NCBI GenBank assembly: GCA_904394685.1
Contig: CAJFNK010000063.1
Coordinates: forward strand, 1-64,000
Direction: 5' to 3'
Length of the DNA: 64,000 nucleotides
DNA from: Candidatus Heritagella gallinarum
GTDB taxonomy: Bacteria > Bacillota > Clostridia > Oscillospirales > Acutalibacteraceae
Shown here piece after piece: positions 8,420 through 17,188 of this stretch. Under the pieces are notes generated by a model, which was not told where the DNA came from, ran no database searches, and worked only from the letters and a program-made list of their open reading frames with translations. Each line of letters begins with the position of its first letter. Within the stretch, counting starts at the first letter, position 1. The position numbers and the translations under genes are program-made.

Positions 8420-9438
8420 AGCTGTTGGAGCGGCTGTGTACCGCTCAGGGAATTTCCGGCGACGAGGGAGCTGTTCGGGAGATGATTCTGGAAGAAATCA
8501 CCCCCTATGCCGAATCGGTTACCGTTACCCCGCTGGGAAATATTATTGCAGAGAAAAAGGGCGCTCAGCGTGCCAAAACCCGACTGCTGCTCAACGCCCA
8601 TATGGACGAGGTCGGCATGATCGTCACCAGCATCACCAAAGAAGGCCTGCTGCGGTTTACCCCTGTGGGCGGCATCGACCGGCGTATCCTGCCGGGTAAA
8701 TCCGTGATGGTGGCGGGAAGCATCCCTGGCGTGATCGGGGCAAAGCCCATCCACCTGCTGGAAGGGGATGAAAGGGAAAAGGCTCCGTCGCTGGACAGCC
8801 TTACCATCGATATCGGCGCTCTTTCGCAGGAAGAAGCCGAAAAGCTGGTATCCCCCGGCGACAGCGTGACCTTTGTTTCTCTGTTTGACACCGCCCACGG
8901 CATGATTCGCAGCCGTGCCATTGACGACCGTGCCGGCTGTGCCATCCTCATCGACCTGATGAAAAAGGAACTGCCCTATGACTGCACCTTTGTTTTTGCG
9001 GTGCAGGAAGAAGTGGGGCTTCGTGGCAGCAAAACTGCCGCATTTGCCGCCAAACCGGAAGCGGCTATCGTGGTGGAATCCACCACGGCCGCCGATATTG
9101 CCGGGGTTGACCCGGACAAGCAGGTTTGCCGGGTAGGAAAAGGCCCCGTGCTTTCCTTTATGGACCGTGCGACGATCTATGACCGCCCGTATTTCCAGCT
9201 GGCACAAAAGCTGGCAAAGGAAAACGAAATCCCCTGTCAGGTAAAAGAGGCGGTGGCCGGCGGCAACGATGCCGGCGCTATCCATGTGTCCCGTGGCGGC
9301 GTACGCACGGCGGCCATCTCGCTGGCATGCCGGTATCTGCACGCACCGGTGGGAATGATCTCGCAGGAGGACTTCCACCATGCAGAAGCACTGGTAGAAA
9401 AACTCGCCATGGCGATTGCCGGGGGAGAAGCGGAGTGA
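8407..9438 (+). CDS. M42 family metallopeptidase, second copy
   Basis: Paralogue of the preceding gene with the same length (343 residues). Motifs: NAHMDEVGM, AIDDRAGCAILI, VQEEVGLRGSK, VVESTT (Glu/Asp ligand position) and the C-terminal His in CRYLHAPVG. The ligand after VVE differs from the first copy's AVD, as in other M42 subgroups, so specificity may differ. Its ATG is inside the last codons of copy one with GGGAGG upstream. Its TGA overlaps the GTG of the acetyltransferase gene (GTGA). Confidence 0.9.
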   Translation: MADLKLLERLCTAQGISGDEGAVREMILEEITPYAESVTVTPLGNIIAEKKGAQRAKTRLLLNAHMDEVGMIVTSITKEGLLRFTPVGGIDRRILPGKSVMVAGSIPGVIGAKPIHLLEGDEREKAPSLDSLTIDIGALSQEEAEKLVSPGDSVTFVSLFDTAHGMIRSRAIDDRAGCAILIDLMKKELPYDCTFVFAVQEEVGLRGSKTAAFAAKPEAAIVVESTTAADIAGVDPDKQVCRVGKGPVLSFMDRATIYDRPYFQLAQKLAKENEIPCQVKEAVAGGNDAGAIHVSRGGVRTAAISLACRYLHAPVGMISQEDFHHAEALVEKLAMAIAGGEAE

Positions 9439-10178
9439 TTTCGCTGATTCACTCGCCGGAACAATTTCCGGATTCTGTGGGGCAGCTCTCCGACCCCTAT
9501 CTTCTGCGAATTGTATCTTCGGCAGAAGCCTATGGGCTGGGAACCCCGTTTCTGGATATCTGGCAGGGAAACGGCTGTTGCTTTTCCCGCATGGATGGCG
9601 TGATGACCGTATCCGGAACCCCGCTGCCCGAATTTTTGGAAGAAACTGCCCTGTTTCTCCGTGCAAGCGGAGCAGGGCAGCTTTCCTGCTCCAGAGAAAC
9701 CTCTGTGCAGCTGGGGTTTGCGCCAGATAGCACCGGGCCGATCCTGTGCCGCAAGCAGGCGGGGGGCGTCTTGCCTCTGCCGCCCAGCTTTCCCTCTCCC
9801 CGGCAGCTGTATGAGGTGCTGAAATCCTGTGAAGGGGAGCATTTCCCCGTCCCGGAATTTGAGCCGTTTTATCTGGATACCTCCCACCGGCTGCGCCACG
9901 GTACAGCGGCAGCGGTATTGCACCAGATAGACGGCCAGCCCGCCGCCTGTGCGCTGGCGCTGGCTGTTACCCAAACCGCCGCCCTGCTCACAGCGGTGGC
10001 CGTCCATCCCCGTTTCCGGCACAAAGGGCTGGGAAGCCGGGTGGTAGAAGAAATCTGCCGCCAGCTGGGGGGAAGGCGTCTGTTTTTGTTCCGAAGCCCG
10101 GAGGAAAATCAGAGCTTTTATGAAAAGCTGGGATTTGTCCCTTGCGGGGAATGGGCGCAAAGCTCGCTTTTAGAATAA
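9435..10178 (+). CDS. GNAT family N-acetyltransferase
   Basis: 247 residues. The C-terminal 110 residues carry a GNAT fold: AVHPRFRHKGLGSRVVEEIC is the acetyl-CoA pyrophosphate loop (R-x-x-G-x-G/A form), followed by SPEENQSFYEKLGFVPCGEW. The N-terminal half has no recognised domain. The start is GTG 9435, overlapping the stop of the M42 gene by 4 nt with a purine-rich GGGGGAGAAGCGGA upstream; a longer frame from 9327 would lie inside the peptidase gene and is rejected. It is the third gene of a coupled peptidase-acetyltransferase unit; substrate unknown. Confidence 0.82.
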   Translation: MISLIHSPEQFPDSVGQLSDPYLLRIVSSAEAYGLGTPFLDIWQGNGCCFSRMDGVMTVSGTPLPEFLEETALFLRASGAGQLSCSRETSVQLGFAPDSTGPILCRKQAGGVLPLPPSFPSPRQLYEVLKSCEGEHFPVPEFEPFYLDTSHRLRHGTAAAVLHQIDGQPAACALALAVTQTAALLTAVAVHPRFRHKGLGSRVVEEICRQLGGRRLFLFRSPEENQSFYEKLGFVPCGEWAQSSLLE

Positions 10179-10267
10179 ACCTGTCGCTTTGCTTTTTCGC
10201 CTGTGACAGGCGGGAAAAACGCCCAACCAAGCGCCGGATTTTATTGAACGAAAGAAAGGAACTGTAT

Positions 10268-11542
10268 ATGAAAGACTATCCTTATTTTCACATAGACGAC
10301 CCCATCCGCCGGGCGGCGGAAAAAACCATGGAGGACATTGCTCCCGCCATGGCACGGATTGAAGAAATGCAAAACTATAACCAGCAGAAAATGCTGGCCG
10401 CCTTTATCGAGGCGGGCGTGAGCGAGAGCCATTTTGTTTCATCCACCGGCTATGGCTATGGCGATAGAGGACGTGACACACTGGATGCGGTGTATGCCAG
10501 CGCTCTGGGCGCAGAGGACGCACTGGTGCGGCACAACTTTGTCAGCGGCACGCACGCCCTTACCGTGGCGCTTTTTGGCGTGCTTCGTCCCGGCGATGTG
10601 ATGCTCAGCGTTACCGGTATGCCCTATGATACCCTGCGTGGGGTAATCGGCCTTACCGGCGACGGAAACGGCTCATTAAAAGAGTTTGGTATCGAATATC
10701 GCCAAATCGACCTGGCAGCGGACGGCACCCCCGACTATGAGGCGATGGAACGGGAAATCAATCCGGGAATCAAGATGGTTTACATCCAGCGTTCCCGTGG
10801 ATACAGCCTGCGCCCCTCGCTGTTCGTAGAGGATATCGAGCGCATTGCCGCCATCGCCAAAAAGAAAGCTCCTAACTGCATCGTGATGGTAGACAACTGC
10901 TATGGAGAGTTTGTGCAGGCCGACGAGCCGGTTTCCCACGGCGCCGACCTGATGGCCGGTTCTCTGATTAAAAACCCCGGCGGCGGAATCGCCCCCACCG
11001 GCGGCTATATCGCCGGGCGCCGGGACTTGGTGGAAAGCTGCTCCTACCGCCTTACCACCCCCGGCCTGGGCAAAGAAGTGGGCTGCACGCTGGGCAATAA
11101 CCGGGAGCTGTTTATGGGCGCTTTCCATGCGCCGCATGTTACCGGCGAGGCTTTAAAAACCGCCGCCTTTACGGCGGGGCTTTTCAGCCGTCTGGGCTAT
11201 GACGTGACCCCGAAACCCGATGAGCCCCGTGCCGATATTATTCAGGCGGTGCTGCTTCGGGAAAAAGAAGCGCTGGTCGCTTTTTGCCAGGGGATGCAAA
11301 AGGGCGCTCCGGTGGATTCCTTTGTGGTGCCGGAGCCTTGGGACATGCCCGGCTATGACTGCCAGGTGATTATGGCGGCGGGCGCTTTTACGCTGGGCGC
11401 TTCTATCGAGCTTTCGGCAGACGCTCCCCTGCGGGAACCCTATGCGGCGTGGATGCAGGGCGGCCTGAATTTCCACAGCGGGCGGCTGGGCGCCATGCTG
11501 GCGGCTCAGTCCATGGTGGATAAGGGAATCCTCCATTTTTAA
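10268..11542 (+). CDS. YnbB-type PLP-dependent methionine gamma-lyase family protein
   Basis: 424-residue pyridoxal-phosphate enzyme of PF06838 (B. subtilis YnbB, also called aluminium resistance protein). Visible landmarks: STGYGYGDRGRD, RHNFVSGTHAL, the Asp in MVDNCYGEF that would bind the PLP nitrogen, and the likely Schiff-base Lys in AGSLIKNPGGG. The real substrate of the family is not established. I chose ATG 10268, with AAAGGA upstream; the frame extends to 10142 inside the preceding gene but has no start signal there. It probably continues the upstream operon or has its own weak promoter. Confidence 0.85.
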   Translation: MKDYPYFHIDDPIRRAAEKTMEDIAPAMARIEEMQNYNQQKMLAAFIEAGVSESHFVSSTGYGYGDRGRDTLDAVYASALGAEDALVRHNFVSGTHALTVALFGVLRPGDVMLSVTGMPYDTLRGVIGLTGDGNGSLKEFGIEYRQIDLAADGTPDYEAMEREINPGIKMVYIQRSRGYSLRPSLFVEDIERIAAIAKKKAPNCIVMVDNCYGEFVQADEPVSHGADLMAGSLIKNPGGGIAPTGGYIAGRRDLVESCSYRLTTPGLGKEVGCTLGNNRELFMGAFHAPHVTGEALKTAAFTAGLFSRLGYDVTPKPDEPRADIIQAVLLREKEALVAFCQGMQKGAPVDSFVVPEPWDMPGYDCQVIMAAGAFTLGASIELSADAPLREPYAAWMQGGLNFHSGRLGAMLAAQSMVDKGILHF

Positions 11543-11586
11543 TTTTCCCGATGGCACTGGGCACTGGTAAAAATGAAAAGCAGCGC

Positions 11587-11615
11587 TTGCCTTTTCCTCG
11601 GAAATATGCTATCCT
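11587..11615 (+). promoter_or_regulatory. Promoter of the fluoride-riboswitch antiporter transcript
   Basis: -35 TTGCCT (11587-11592), 17-bp spacer ending in TGC, then -10 TATCCT (11610-11615): an extended -10 promoter placing the start about 12 bp before the aptamer. Confidence 0.6.
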
Positions 11616-11633
11616 GAAAAAGCAATCGAATAT

Positions 11634-11692
11634 GGGGAATGAAGTTCTCCCCCGGTAGAAACCGAAACCGCTATGAAAGCTGATGACTTCTG
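11634..11692 (+). promoter_or_regulatory. Fluoride riboswitch (crcB motif) aptamer
   Basis: The RNA follows the crcB layout. P1 GGGG...CCCC encloses AATGAAGTTCT; a small CGGT-AGAA-ACCG hairpin is inserted; then AAACCGC, and GCTGATGACTTCTG. The pseudoknot pairing GAAGT (11641-11645) with ACTTC (11686-11690) corresponds to GAGGCC/GGCCUC in characterised examples. It precedes a cation:proton antiporter, one of the gene classes known to be under fluoride riboswitches. Confidence 0.82.
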
Positions 11693-11721
11693 TCTGAAAC
11701 GACAGGAGCATCAGCTTTTTT
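11679..11721 (+). terminator. Expression-platform terminator of the fluoride riboswitch
   Basis: Stem GCTGATGACTTCTGTC (11679-11694) with GACAGGAGCATCAGC (11701-11715), then six T. Its 5' arm contains the aptamer's pseudoknot strand, so fluoride binding should prevent the terminator and turn the gene on. Confidence 0.8.
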
Positions 11722-11759
11722 GTTGTGCGGGAACGATATCCAATATAGGAGGGTATTCT

Positions 11760-12962
11760 ATGTTAACAAGTTTAGGTCTGATTTTTTTAACCGGCATGGC
11801 GCTGGGATGGGTATGCCGCCGCCTGCGTCTGCCCGGACTGCTGGGCATGATGGGGGCGGGAATCCTGTTGGGGCCGTGCGTGCTGAATCTGCTGGACGAC
11901 TCCATTCTCAACATTTCGGCCGATTTGCGCCAGATTGCGCTGATTATTATTTTGACCCGTGCCGGTCTTTCGCTCAATCTCGATGATTTGAAAAAGGTGG
12001 GACGCCCGGCGGTGTTGCTCTGCTTTGTGCCCGCTTCGTTTGAAATTGTCGGGATTGTGTTGCTGGCCCCACCGCTGCTGGGGGTCAGCTATCTGGAAGC
12101 CGCCGTGATGGGCAGCGTGCTGGCTGCGGTTTCTCCGGCGGTTATCGTCCCCAAAATGCTGCGCCTGATGGAAGAAAAGCGGGGAACTGCCAAAAGCATC
12201 CCACAAATGCTGCTGGCGGGCGCTTCGGTAGACGATGTTTTTGTCATTGTCCTGTTTACCTCATTTATGGGTCTGGAGCAGGGAAATGAAGTTTCCCCGC
12301 TCACGTTATTGCAAATCCCCGTTTCGATTGTCACCGGAATTGCCGCAGGTTTGGGAATCGGGCTTTTACTGGCATTGTATTTTAAAAAGGTTCATATCCG
12401 GGATTCCCTCAAGGTGCTGATTCTGCTGAGCATCTCCTTTATCTTGGTGAGCCAGCAGGACGCCATTGGCGCTTATGTGCCTTTCTCTGGGCTGCTGGCG
12501 GTGATGAGCATGGGGGTTGCCGTACAGAAAAAACGGGAACCGGCTGCTGTGCGGCTCTCGGTAAAATACTCCAAGCTGTGGGCCGCTGCCGAAGTGCTGC
12601 TGTTTGTGCTGGTGGGCGCAACGGTTGACCTGCAATATGTTGCCAGCGCCGGTCTTGCCGCCATTGCCCTGATTTTTGGGGCGCTGCTTTTCCGTATGGC
12701 AGGCGTGCTTTGCTGCCTGCTCCGCACGCCCCTGCAAAAACGGGAGCGCCTGTTCTGTACCGTTGCGTATATGCCAAAGGCCACCGTACAGGCGGCCATC
12801 GGCGGTCTGCCGCTGGCGGCCGGGCTGAGCTGCGGCCATCTGGTGCTCACCGTGGCGGTGCTGGCAATCCTTATTACTGCGCCGCTGGGGGCTTTTGGCA
12901 TTGACTTGTTATACCGGCGGTGTCTGCGTGATGATAGCGAAGCTGCCCCTCATACTTCCTGA
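11760..12962 (+). CDS. Cation:proton antiporter (CPA family), probable fluoride-stress transporter
   Basis: 400-residue polytopic membrane protein with 11-13 hydrophobic helices. LPGLLGMMGAGILLGP near the N-terminus and AGASVDDVFVIVLF (about residue 150) are typical of the Na+/H+ exchanger fold, the Asp pair being the likely ion-binding site. The ATG follows AGGAGGG. Placement behind a fluoride riboswitch suggests fluoride or acid stress relief rather than general sodium export, by analogy with riboswitch-linked CPA proteins in other bacteria. Monocistronic, ending at a strong terminator. Confidence 0.85.
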   Translation: MLTSLGLIFLTGMALGWVCRRLRLPGLLGMMGAGILLGPCVLNLLDDSILNISADLRQIALIIILTRAGLSLNLDDLKKVGRPAVLLCFVPASFEIVGIVLLAPPLLGVSYLEAAVMGSVLAAVSPAVIVPKMLRLMEEKRGTAKSIPQMLLAGASVDDVFVIVLFTSFMGLEQGNEVSPLTLLQIPVSIVTGIAAGLGIGLLLALYFKKVHIRDSLKVLILLSISFILVSQQDAIGAYVPFSGLLAVMSMGVAVQKKREPAAVRLSVKYSKLWAAAEVLLFVLVGATVDLQYVASAGLAAIALIFGALLFRMAGVLCCLLRTPLQKRERLFCTVAYMPKATVQAAIGGLPLAAGLSCGHLVLTVAVLAILITAPLGAFGIDLLYRRCLRDDSEAAPHTS

Positions 12963-12967
12963 ATTTT

Positions 12968-13002
12968 GCCCCCTGCCACAAAATTTTAGGCAGGGGGCTT
13001 TT
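12968..13002 (+). terminator. Terminator of the antiporter gene
   Basis: Stem GCCCCCTGCC (12968-12977) with GGCAGGGGGC (12989-12998), followed by TTTT. Confidence 0.85.
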
Positions 13003-13044
13003 CAGAATAATTATAGGCGTGTATAATTATTTTTGAATCAACGA

Positions 13045-13073
13045 TTGACGAATCCTGCACAAAAAGCTATAAT
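13045..13073 (+). promoter_or_regulatory. Consensus promoter of ilvB-ilvN-ilvC
   Basis: -35 TTGACG (13045-13050) and -10 TATAAT (13068-13073) with a 17-bp spacer. The predicted start is near 13080. Confidence 0.8.
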
Positions 13074-13088
13074 AGATGCAATACACAT

Positions 13089-13117
13089 TATCAGACAACC
13101 GGTTTAGTTGTCTGATA
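13089..13117 (+). promoter_or_regulatory. Perfect 11-bp inverted repeat in the ilvB leader (operator or RNA hairpin)
   Basis: TATCAGACAAC (13089-13099), a 7-base spacer, then GTTGTCTGATA (13107-13117). It begins about 10 bp after the predicted transcription start and ends about 26 bp before the ilvB Shine-Dalgarno. No T-run follows, so it is not a terminator. The GTTGTCTGA half-site resembles operators of GntR-type repressors, but the regulator is not in the window. Confidence 0.6.
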
Positions 13118-13158
13118 TATCGTGCAGGAATGATCTGACAGAAGGAGGGGGATGCTTT

Positions 13159-14778
13159 TTGATAAGCGGAGCCGAAATGATGGTCAAATGTCTGGAGGCA
13201 GAAGGCGTTGAAATCGCTTTTGGATACCCAGGCGCAGTAATTTGTCCTTTTTATGATTTTCTATACCAGTCTTCTATCCGTCACGTCCTGGTGCGGGAAG
13301 AACAGAATGCGGCTCACATGGCCAGCGGCTATGCCCGAAGCTGCGGCAAGCCCGGCGTATGTATCGCCACCTCCGGCCCCGGCGCCACCAACCTGATTAC
13401 CGGAATCGCTACCGCTTATATGGACTCGATTCCCATGGTCGCCATTACCGGTCAGGTCAATTCGGAGCTGCTGGGAAGAGACGTGTTTCAGGAAGCCGAT
13501 GTGACCGGCGCCTGTGAGTCCTTTACCAAACACAGCTATCTGGTAAAAGACACCCACGAAATCCCCCGGATTTTTAAAGAAGCCTTTCATATTGCCTCTA
13601 CCGGACGTCCCGGCCCGGTTTTGATCGATGTGCCGGTAGACGTACAGCAGGCGATGGTAGAGAGCTTTACATATCCCGAAAAAGCAGAAATCATCGGATA
13701 TAAGCCCCGCACTCAGGGGCACGGCCTGCAAATCAAGCGGGCGATTCAGGCGATCGAAGAAGCACGTCGCCCCCTAATCTGCTGCGGCGGCGGCGTGGTG
13801 CTGGCAGGGGCAAGAGAAGAAATGAAAGCCTTTGCCAAAAACAGCGGCCTTCCTATTGTCGCCACCATGATGGGCATCGGCGTCATCCCCATGGATAGCG
13901 ACCGCTATCTGGGAATGATCGGTTCCCATGGCCGTTCTTATGCCAACCGGGCCATGCACGAAGCCGACCTGATTATCCTGTGCGGCGCACGGGTGGGTGA
14001 CCGGGCGGTTGCCGCTCCGGAGCAGGTGGCAGAACAGGCCAAAATCATTCATATTGATATTGACCCGGCAGAAATCGGCAAGAACATGCCGGTAGATATC
14101 CCCATTGTGGGAGATATCCGGCAGGTGCTTGCACAGATGGCCGAAAAAGTCCATTACATTGACCGCCCGGAATGGGTGAAAAATGTGGTGGAGCATAAAA
14201 TGAACTATATCCCCCACGGCGTTGACCGGGAAGATGCGGTAGAGCCAAGAGCCTTTATCCGCAGCCTTTCGGAGCTGATGGACGACAACGCCATTTTGGT
14301 GGCAGATGTGGGACAAAACCAGATCTGGTGTGCCCGCAATTATAACGTAAAGGAAGGCCGGTTCCTCACCTCCGGCGGATTGGGAACCATGGGCTACGCC
14401 CTTCCCGCCGCCATCGGCGCAAAGCTGGCAAAGCCGCACCGTCAGGTTGTGGCAGTGTGCGGCGACGGTTCCTTCCAGATGGTGATGGGCGAGCTGGGAA
14501 CCCTGTGCCAGACCGGCGTGGATATCAAGCTCATTATCATGGAGAATGGGCGCTTGGGAATGGTAAAGGAATTGCAGGACAAACTCTATGGCCACCGGTA
14601 TGCTGCCACCACACTGGACGGGAATCCGGATTTTGTGGCATTGTGTGCGGCTTATGGGCTTCCTGCCAAGCGGGCGGAAAGCAACCGTGAGGCCATGGAA
14701 TACGCCAAAGAAATGCTGGAGCACAAAGGCCCCTTTGTGCTGGTGTGCCGGGTAGACCCCGACACGCCCACGATATAA
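13159..14778 (+). CDS. ilvB: Acetolactate synthase large (catalytic) subunit
   Basis: Condenses two pyruvates (or pyruvate and 2-oxobutyrate) to acetohydroxy acids, the first common step of Val/Leu/Ile synthesis. TPP enzyme of 539 residues: AFGYPGAVICPFYDF, catalytic Glu in VLVREEQNAAHMASG, and the TPP/Mg motif CGDGSFQ...MENG. The start is TTG 13159, with GGAGGGG about 8 nt upstream (protein starts with ISGAEMMVK as in other IlvB); an in-frame TTG at 13108 lies inside the leader inverted repeat and has no Shine-Dalgarno. First gene of ilvB-ilvN-ilvC. FAD is structural in the family. Confidence 0.95.
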   Translation: MISGAEMMVKCLEAEGVEIAFGYPGAVICPFYDFLYQSSIRHVLVREEQNAAHMASGYARSCGKPGVCIATSGPGATNLITGIATAYMDSIPMVAITGQVNSELLGRDVFQEADVTGACESFTKHSYLVKDTHEIPRIFKEAFHIASTGRPGPVLIDVPVDVQQAMVESFTYPEKAEIIGYKPRTQGHGLQIKRAIQAIEEARRPLICCGGGVVLAGAREEMKAFAKNSGLPIVATMMGIGVIPMDSDRYLGMIGSHGRSYANRAMHEADLIILCGARVGDRAVAAPEQVAEQAKIIHIDIDPAEIGKNMPVDIPIVGDIRQVLAQMAEKVHYIDRPEWVKNVVEHKMNYIPHGVDREDAVEPRAFIRSLSELMDDNAILVADVGQNQIWCARNYNVKEGRFLTSGGLGTMGYALPAAIGAKLAKPHRQVVAVCGDGSFQMVMGELGTLCQTGVDIKLIIMENGRLGMVKELQDKLYGHRYAATTLDGNPDFVALCAAYGLPAKRAESNREAMEYAKEMLEHKGPFVLVCRVDPDTPTI

Positions 14779-14791
14779 AGGAGGGTCCGGG

Positions 14792-15286
14792 ATGAAATAC
14801 ACACTTTCGGTTCTGGTAGAAAACCAGCCCGGTGTCCTTTCCAAAGTGGCGGGGCTGTTTTCCCGCCGTGGCTTTAACATCGACAGCCTGGCGGTCGGCG
14901 TTACAGAAGACCCAAAAATCTCCCGCATGACCATTGTGGTCAATGGCGATGAGCATATTGTCGAGCAGGTGGAAAAACAGCTCAACAAGGTGATCCCCGT
15001 TATTAAAGTAAAAACGCTGGACACCGCCGGGGATTTCCTCAGCTGTGAACTCAATCTCATCAAGGTGTTGGCCAACACGCCCCAGCGCCCGGAGATCATG
15101 CAGATCGCCGATCTCTTTGACGCACGGGTGATCGACGTTTCTCCCACCACCATGACGCTGCGCTTTGCAGGAACCCCCGCCAAAGGCGAAAACCTGATGG
15201 CGCTGCTGCAGCCCTATGGTGTTCGGGAAGTGGTTAGAACCGGCATGATTGCCATTGAAAAAGGGGCGTCTGTCATTCGCAAATAA
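14792..15286 (+). CDS. ilvN: Acetolactate synthase small (regulatory) subunit
   Basis: 164 residues, the usual small-subunit size. The N-terminal ACT domain (YTLSVLVENQPGVLSKVAG) binds valine for feedback control in the family; the C-terminal half continues the ALS_ss_C domain (VLANTPQRPEIMQIADLF). It lies 13 bp after ilvB with AAAGGAGGG before the ATG, so equimolar translation with the catalytic subunit is expected. Also called ilvH in other species. Confidence 0.94.
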   Translation: MKYTLSVLVENQPGVLSKVAGLFSRRGFNIDSLAVGVTEDPKISRMTIVVNGDEHIVEQVEKQLNKVIPVIKVKTLDTAGDFLSCELNLIKVLANTPQRPEIMQIADLFDARVIDVSPTTMTLRFAGTPAKGENLMALLQPYGVREVVRTGMIAIEKGASVIRK

Positions 15287-15349
15287 CAAGCCTATGCGGC
15301 CGCCGGGCGGCATGAAGCTGCCCCCGGCTTCCATATATTTATTTTTTAA

Positions 15350-16375
<1,026 letters not shown>

Positions 16376-16392
16376 TGTAATTTATAAAAGCA

Positions 16393-16426
16393 AGAGGGAT
16401 ACAGAAGACACTGTATCCCTCTTTTC
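16393..16426 (+). terminator. Terminator of the ilvBNC operon
   Basis: Perfect 12-bp stem AGAGGGATACAG (16393-16404) with CTGTATCCCTCT (16411-16422), then TTT. Confidence 0.85.
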
Positions 16427-16514
16427 TTATGCTCAGAATCCGTTCATAAAAATTTTAAAATAAAATTGATAATTATTTTTTATTTTTTATCTTCTATTTT
16501 TCGGAAATATCGTG

Positions 16515-16520
16515 TATAAT
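16515..16520 (+). promoter_or_regulatory. -10 box of the rubrerythrin promoter
   Basis: TATAAT at 16515-16520 lies about 68 bp before the ATG, preceded by a very A/T-rich stretch (16453-16505) that may act as an UP element. No clear -35 is visible. Confidence 0.5.
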
Positions 16521-16587
16521 ATAGGCACAGAACGGCGATACTACATTCAGCCGGATTTGAATACGAATTTTATAGGAGGTACATGAA

Positions 16588-17127
16588 ATGGAATTCAAAG
16601 GAAGCAGAACCGAAGCAAACCTGATGGCCGCATTCGCCGGGGAATCCCAGGCACGGAACAAGTACACCTATTACGCATCCAAAGCCAAAAAGGACGGCTT
16701 TGAGCAGATCGCCGCTATTTTTGAGGAAACCGCCAACAACGAAAAAGAGCACGCCAAAATCTGGTTTAAATATCTCCACGACGGCACCATTCCCGACACC
16801 CTGACTAATCTGGAAGATGCCGCACAGGGCGAAAACTATGAATGGACCGAGATGTATAAGGAATTTGCAGACGTTGCAGAGGAAGAAGGCTTCAAGGAGA
16901 TCGCTGCCGTCATGCGCCTAATCGCCCAGGTAGAAAAGAGCCACGAGGAGCGCTATCGCAAGCTGCTTGCCAACATCAAAGAAGATATCGTCTTTAAGTG
17001 CGACGACGAGATCGTATGGGTTTGCCGCAACTGTGGTTATATCCATGTGGGCAAGGCTGCACCGACCGTATGTCCCGCCTGCCGCCATCCCCAGGCTTAT
17101 TTTGAGCGCAAGGCTACCAACTACTAA
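16588..17127 (+). CDS. rbr: Rubrerythrin
   Basis: Non-haem iron peroxidase that reduces hydrogen peroxide in anaerobes. 179 residues: an N-terminal ferritin-like di-iron domain with glutamate ligands ([40 protein letters not shown]) and a C-terminal rubredoxin domain with paired Cys ([17 protein letters not shown]). The ATG follows AGGAGG. Single gene with its own promoter and terminator, as expected for a stress-induced function; no PerR box could be shown convincingly. Confidence 0.96.
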   Translation: MEFKGSRTEANLMAAFAGESQARNKYTYYASKAKKDGFEQIAAIFEETANNEKEHAKIWFKYLHDGTIPDTLTNLEDAAQGENYEWTEMYKEFADVAEEEGFKEIAAVMRLIAQVEKSHEERYRKLLANIKEDIVFKCDDEIVWVCRNCGYIHVGKAAPTVCPACRHPQAYFERKATNY

Positions 17128-17147
17128 GAGTTTACCACAAACGCAAA

Positions 17148-17183
17148 AGACCCTCTGCTGGAGAAGTTCAGCAGAGGGTCTTT
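17148..17183. terminator. Bidirectional terminator between rubrerythrin and malic enzyme
   Basis: 13-bp stem AGACCCTCTGCTG (17148-17160) with CAGCAGAGGGTCT (17169-17181), with A-rich and T-rich flanks on the respective sides. Confidence 0.85.
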
Positions 17184-17188
17184 CTGTT

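Noticed and set aside
9327..9434. N-terminal extension of the GNAT gene
   Set aside because: Lies entirely inside the M42 gene in another frame; GTG 9435 overlaps the M42 stop in a standard coupling.
8215..9666. 483-codon reverse frame across the M42 and GNAT genes
   Set aside because: Shadow frame with low-complexity Arg/His/Gly composition and no ribosome site.
10190..10225. TTTTTCGCCTG-TGA-CAGGCGGGAAAAA inverted repeat as a terminator
   Set aside because: No T-run follows on either strand, and the stem pairs imperfectly; left uncalled.
13108..13158. Earlier TTG start for ilvB
   Set aside because: It falls inside the leader inverted repeat with no Shine-Dalgarno; TTG 13159 is correctly spaced from GGAGGGG.
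16450..16510. Possible PerR box upstream of rubrerythrin
   Set aside because: The region is so A/T-rich that partial matches to TTATAAT-N-ATTATAA are expected by chance.
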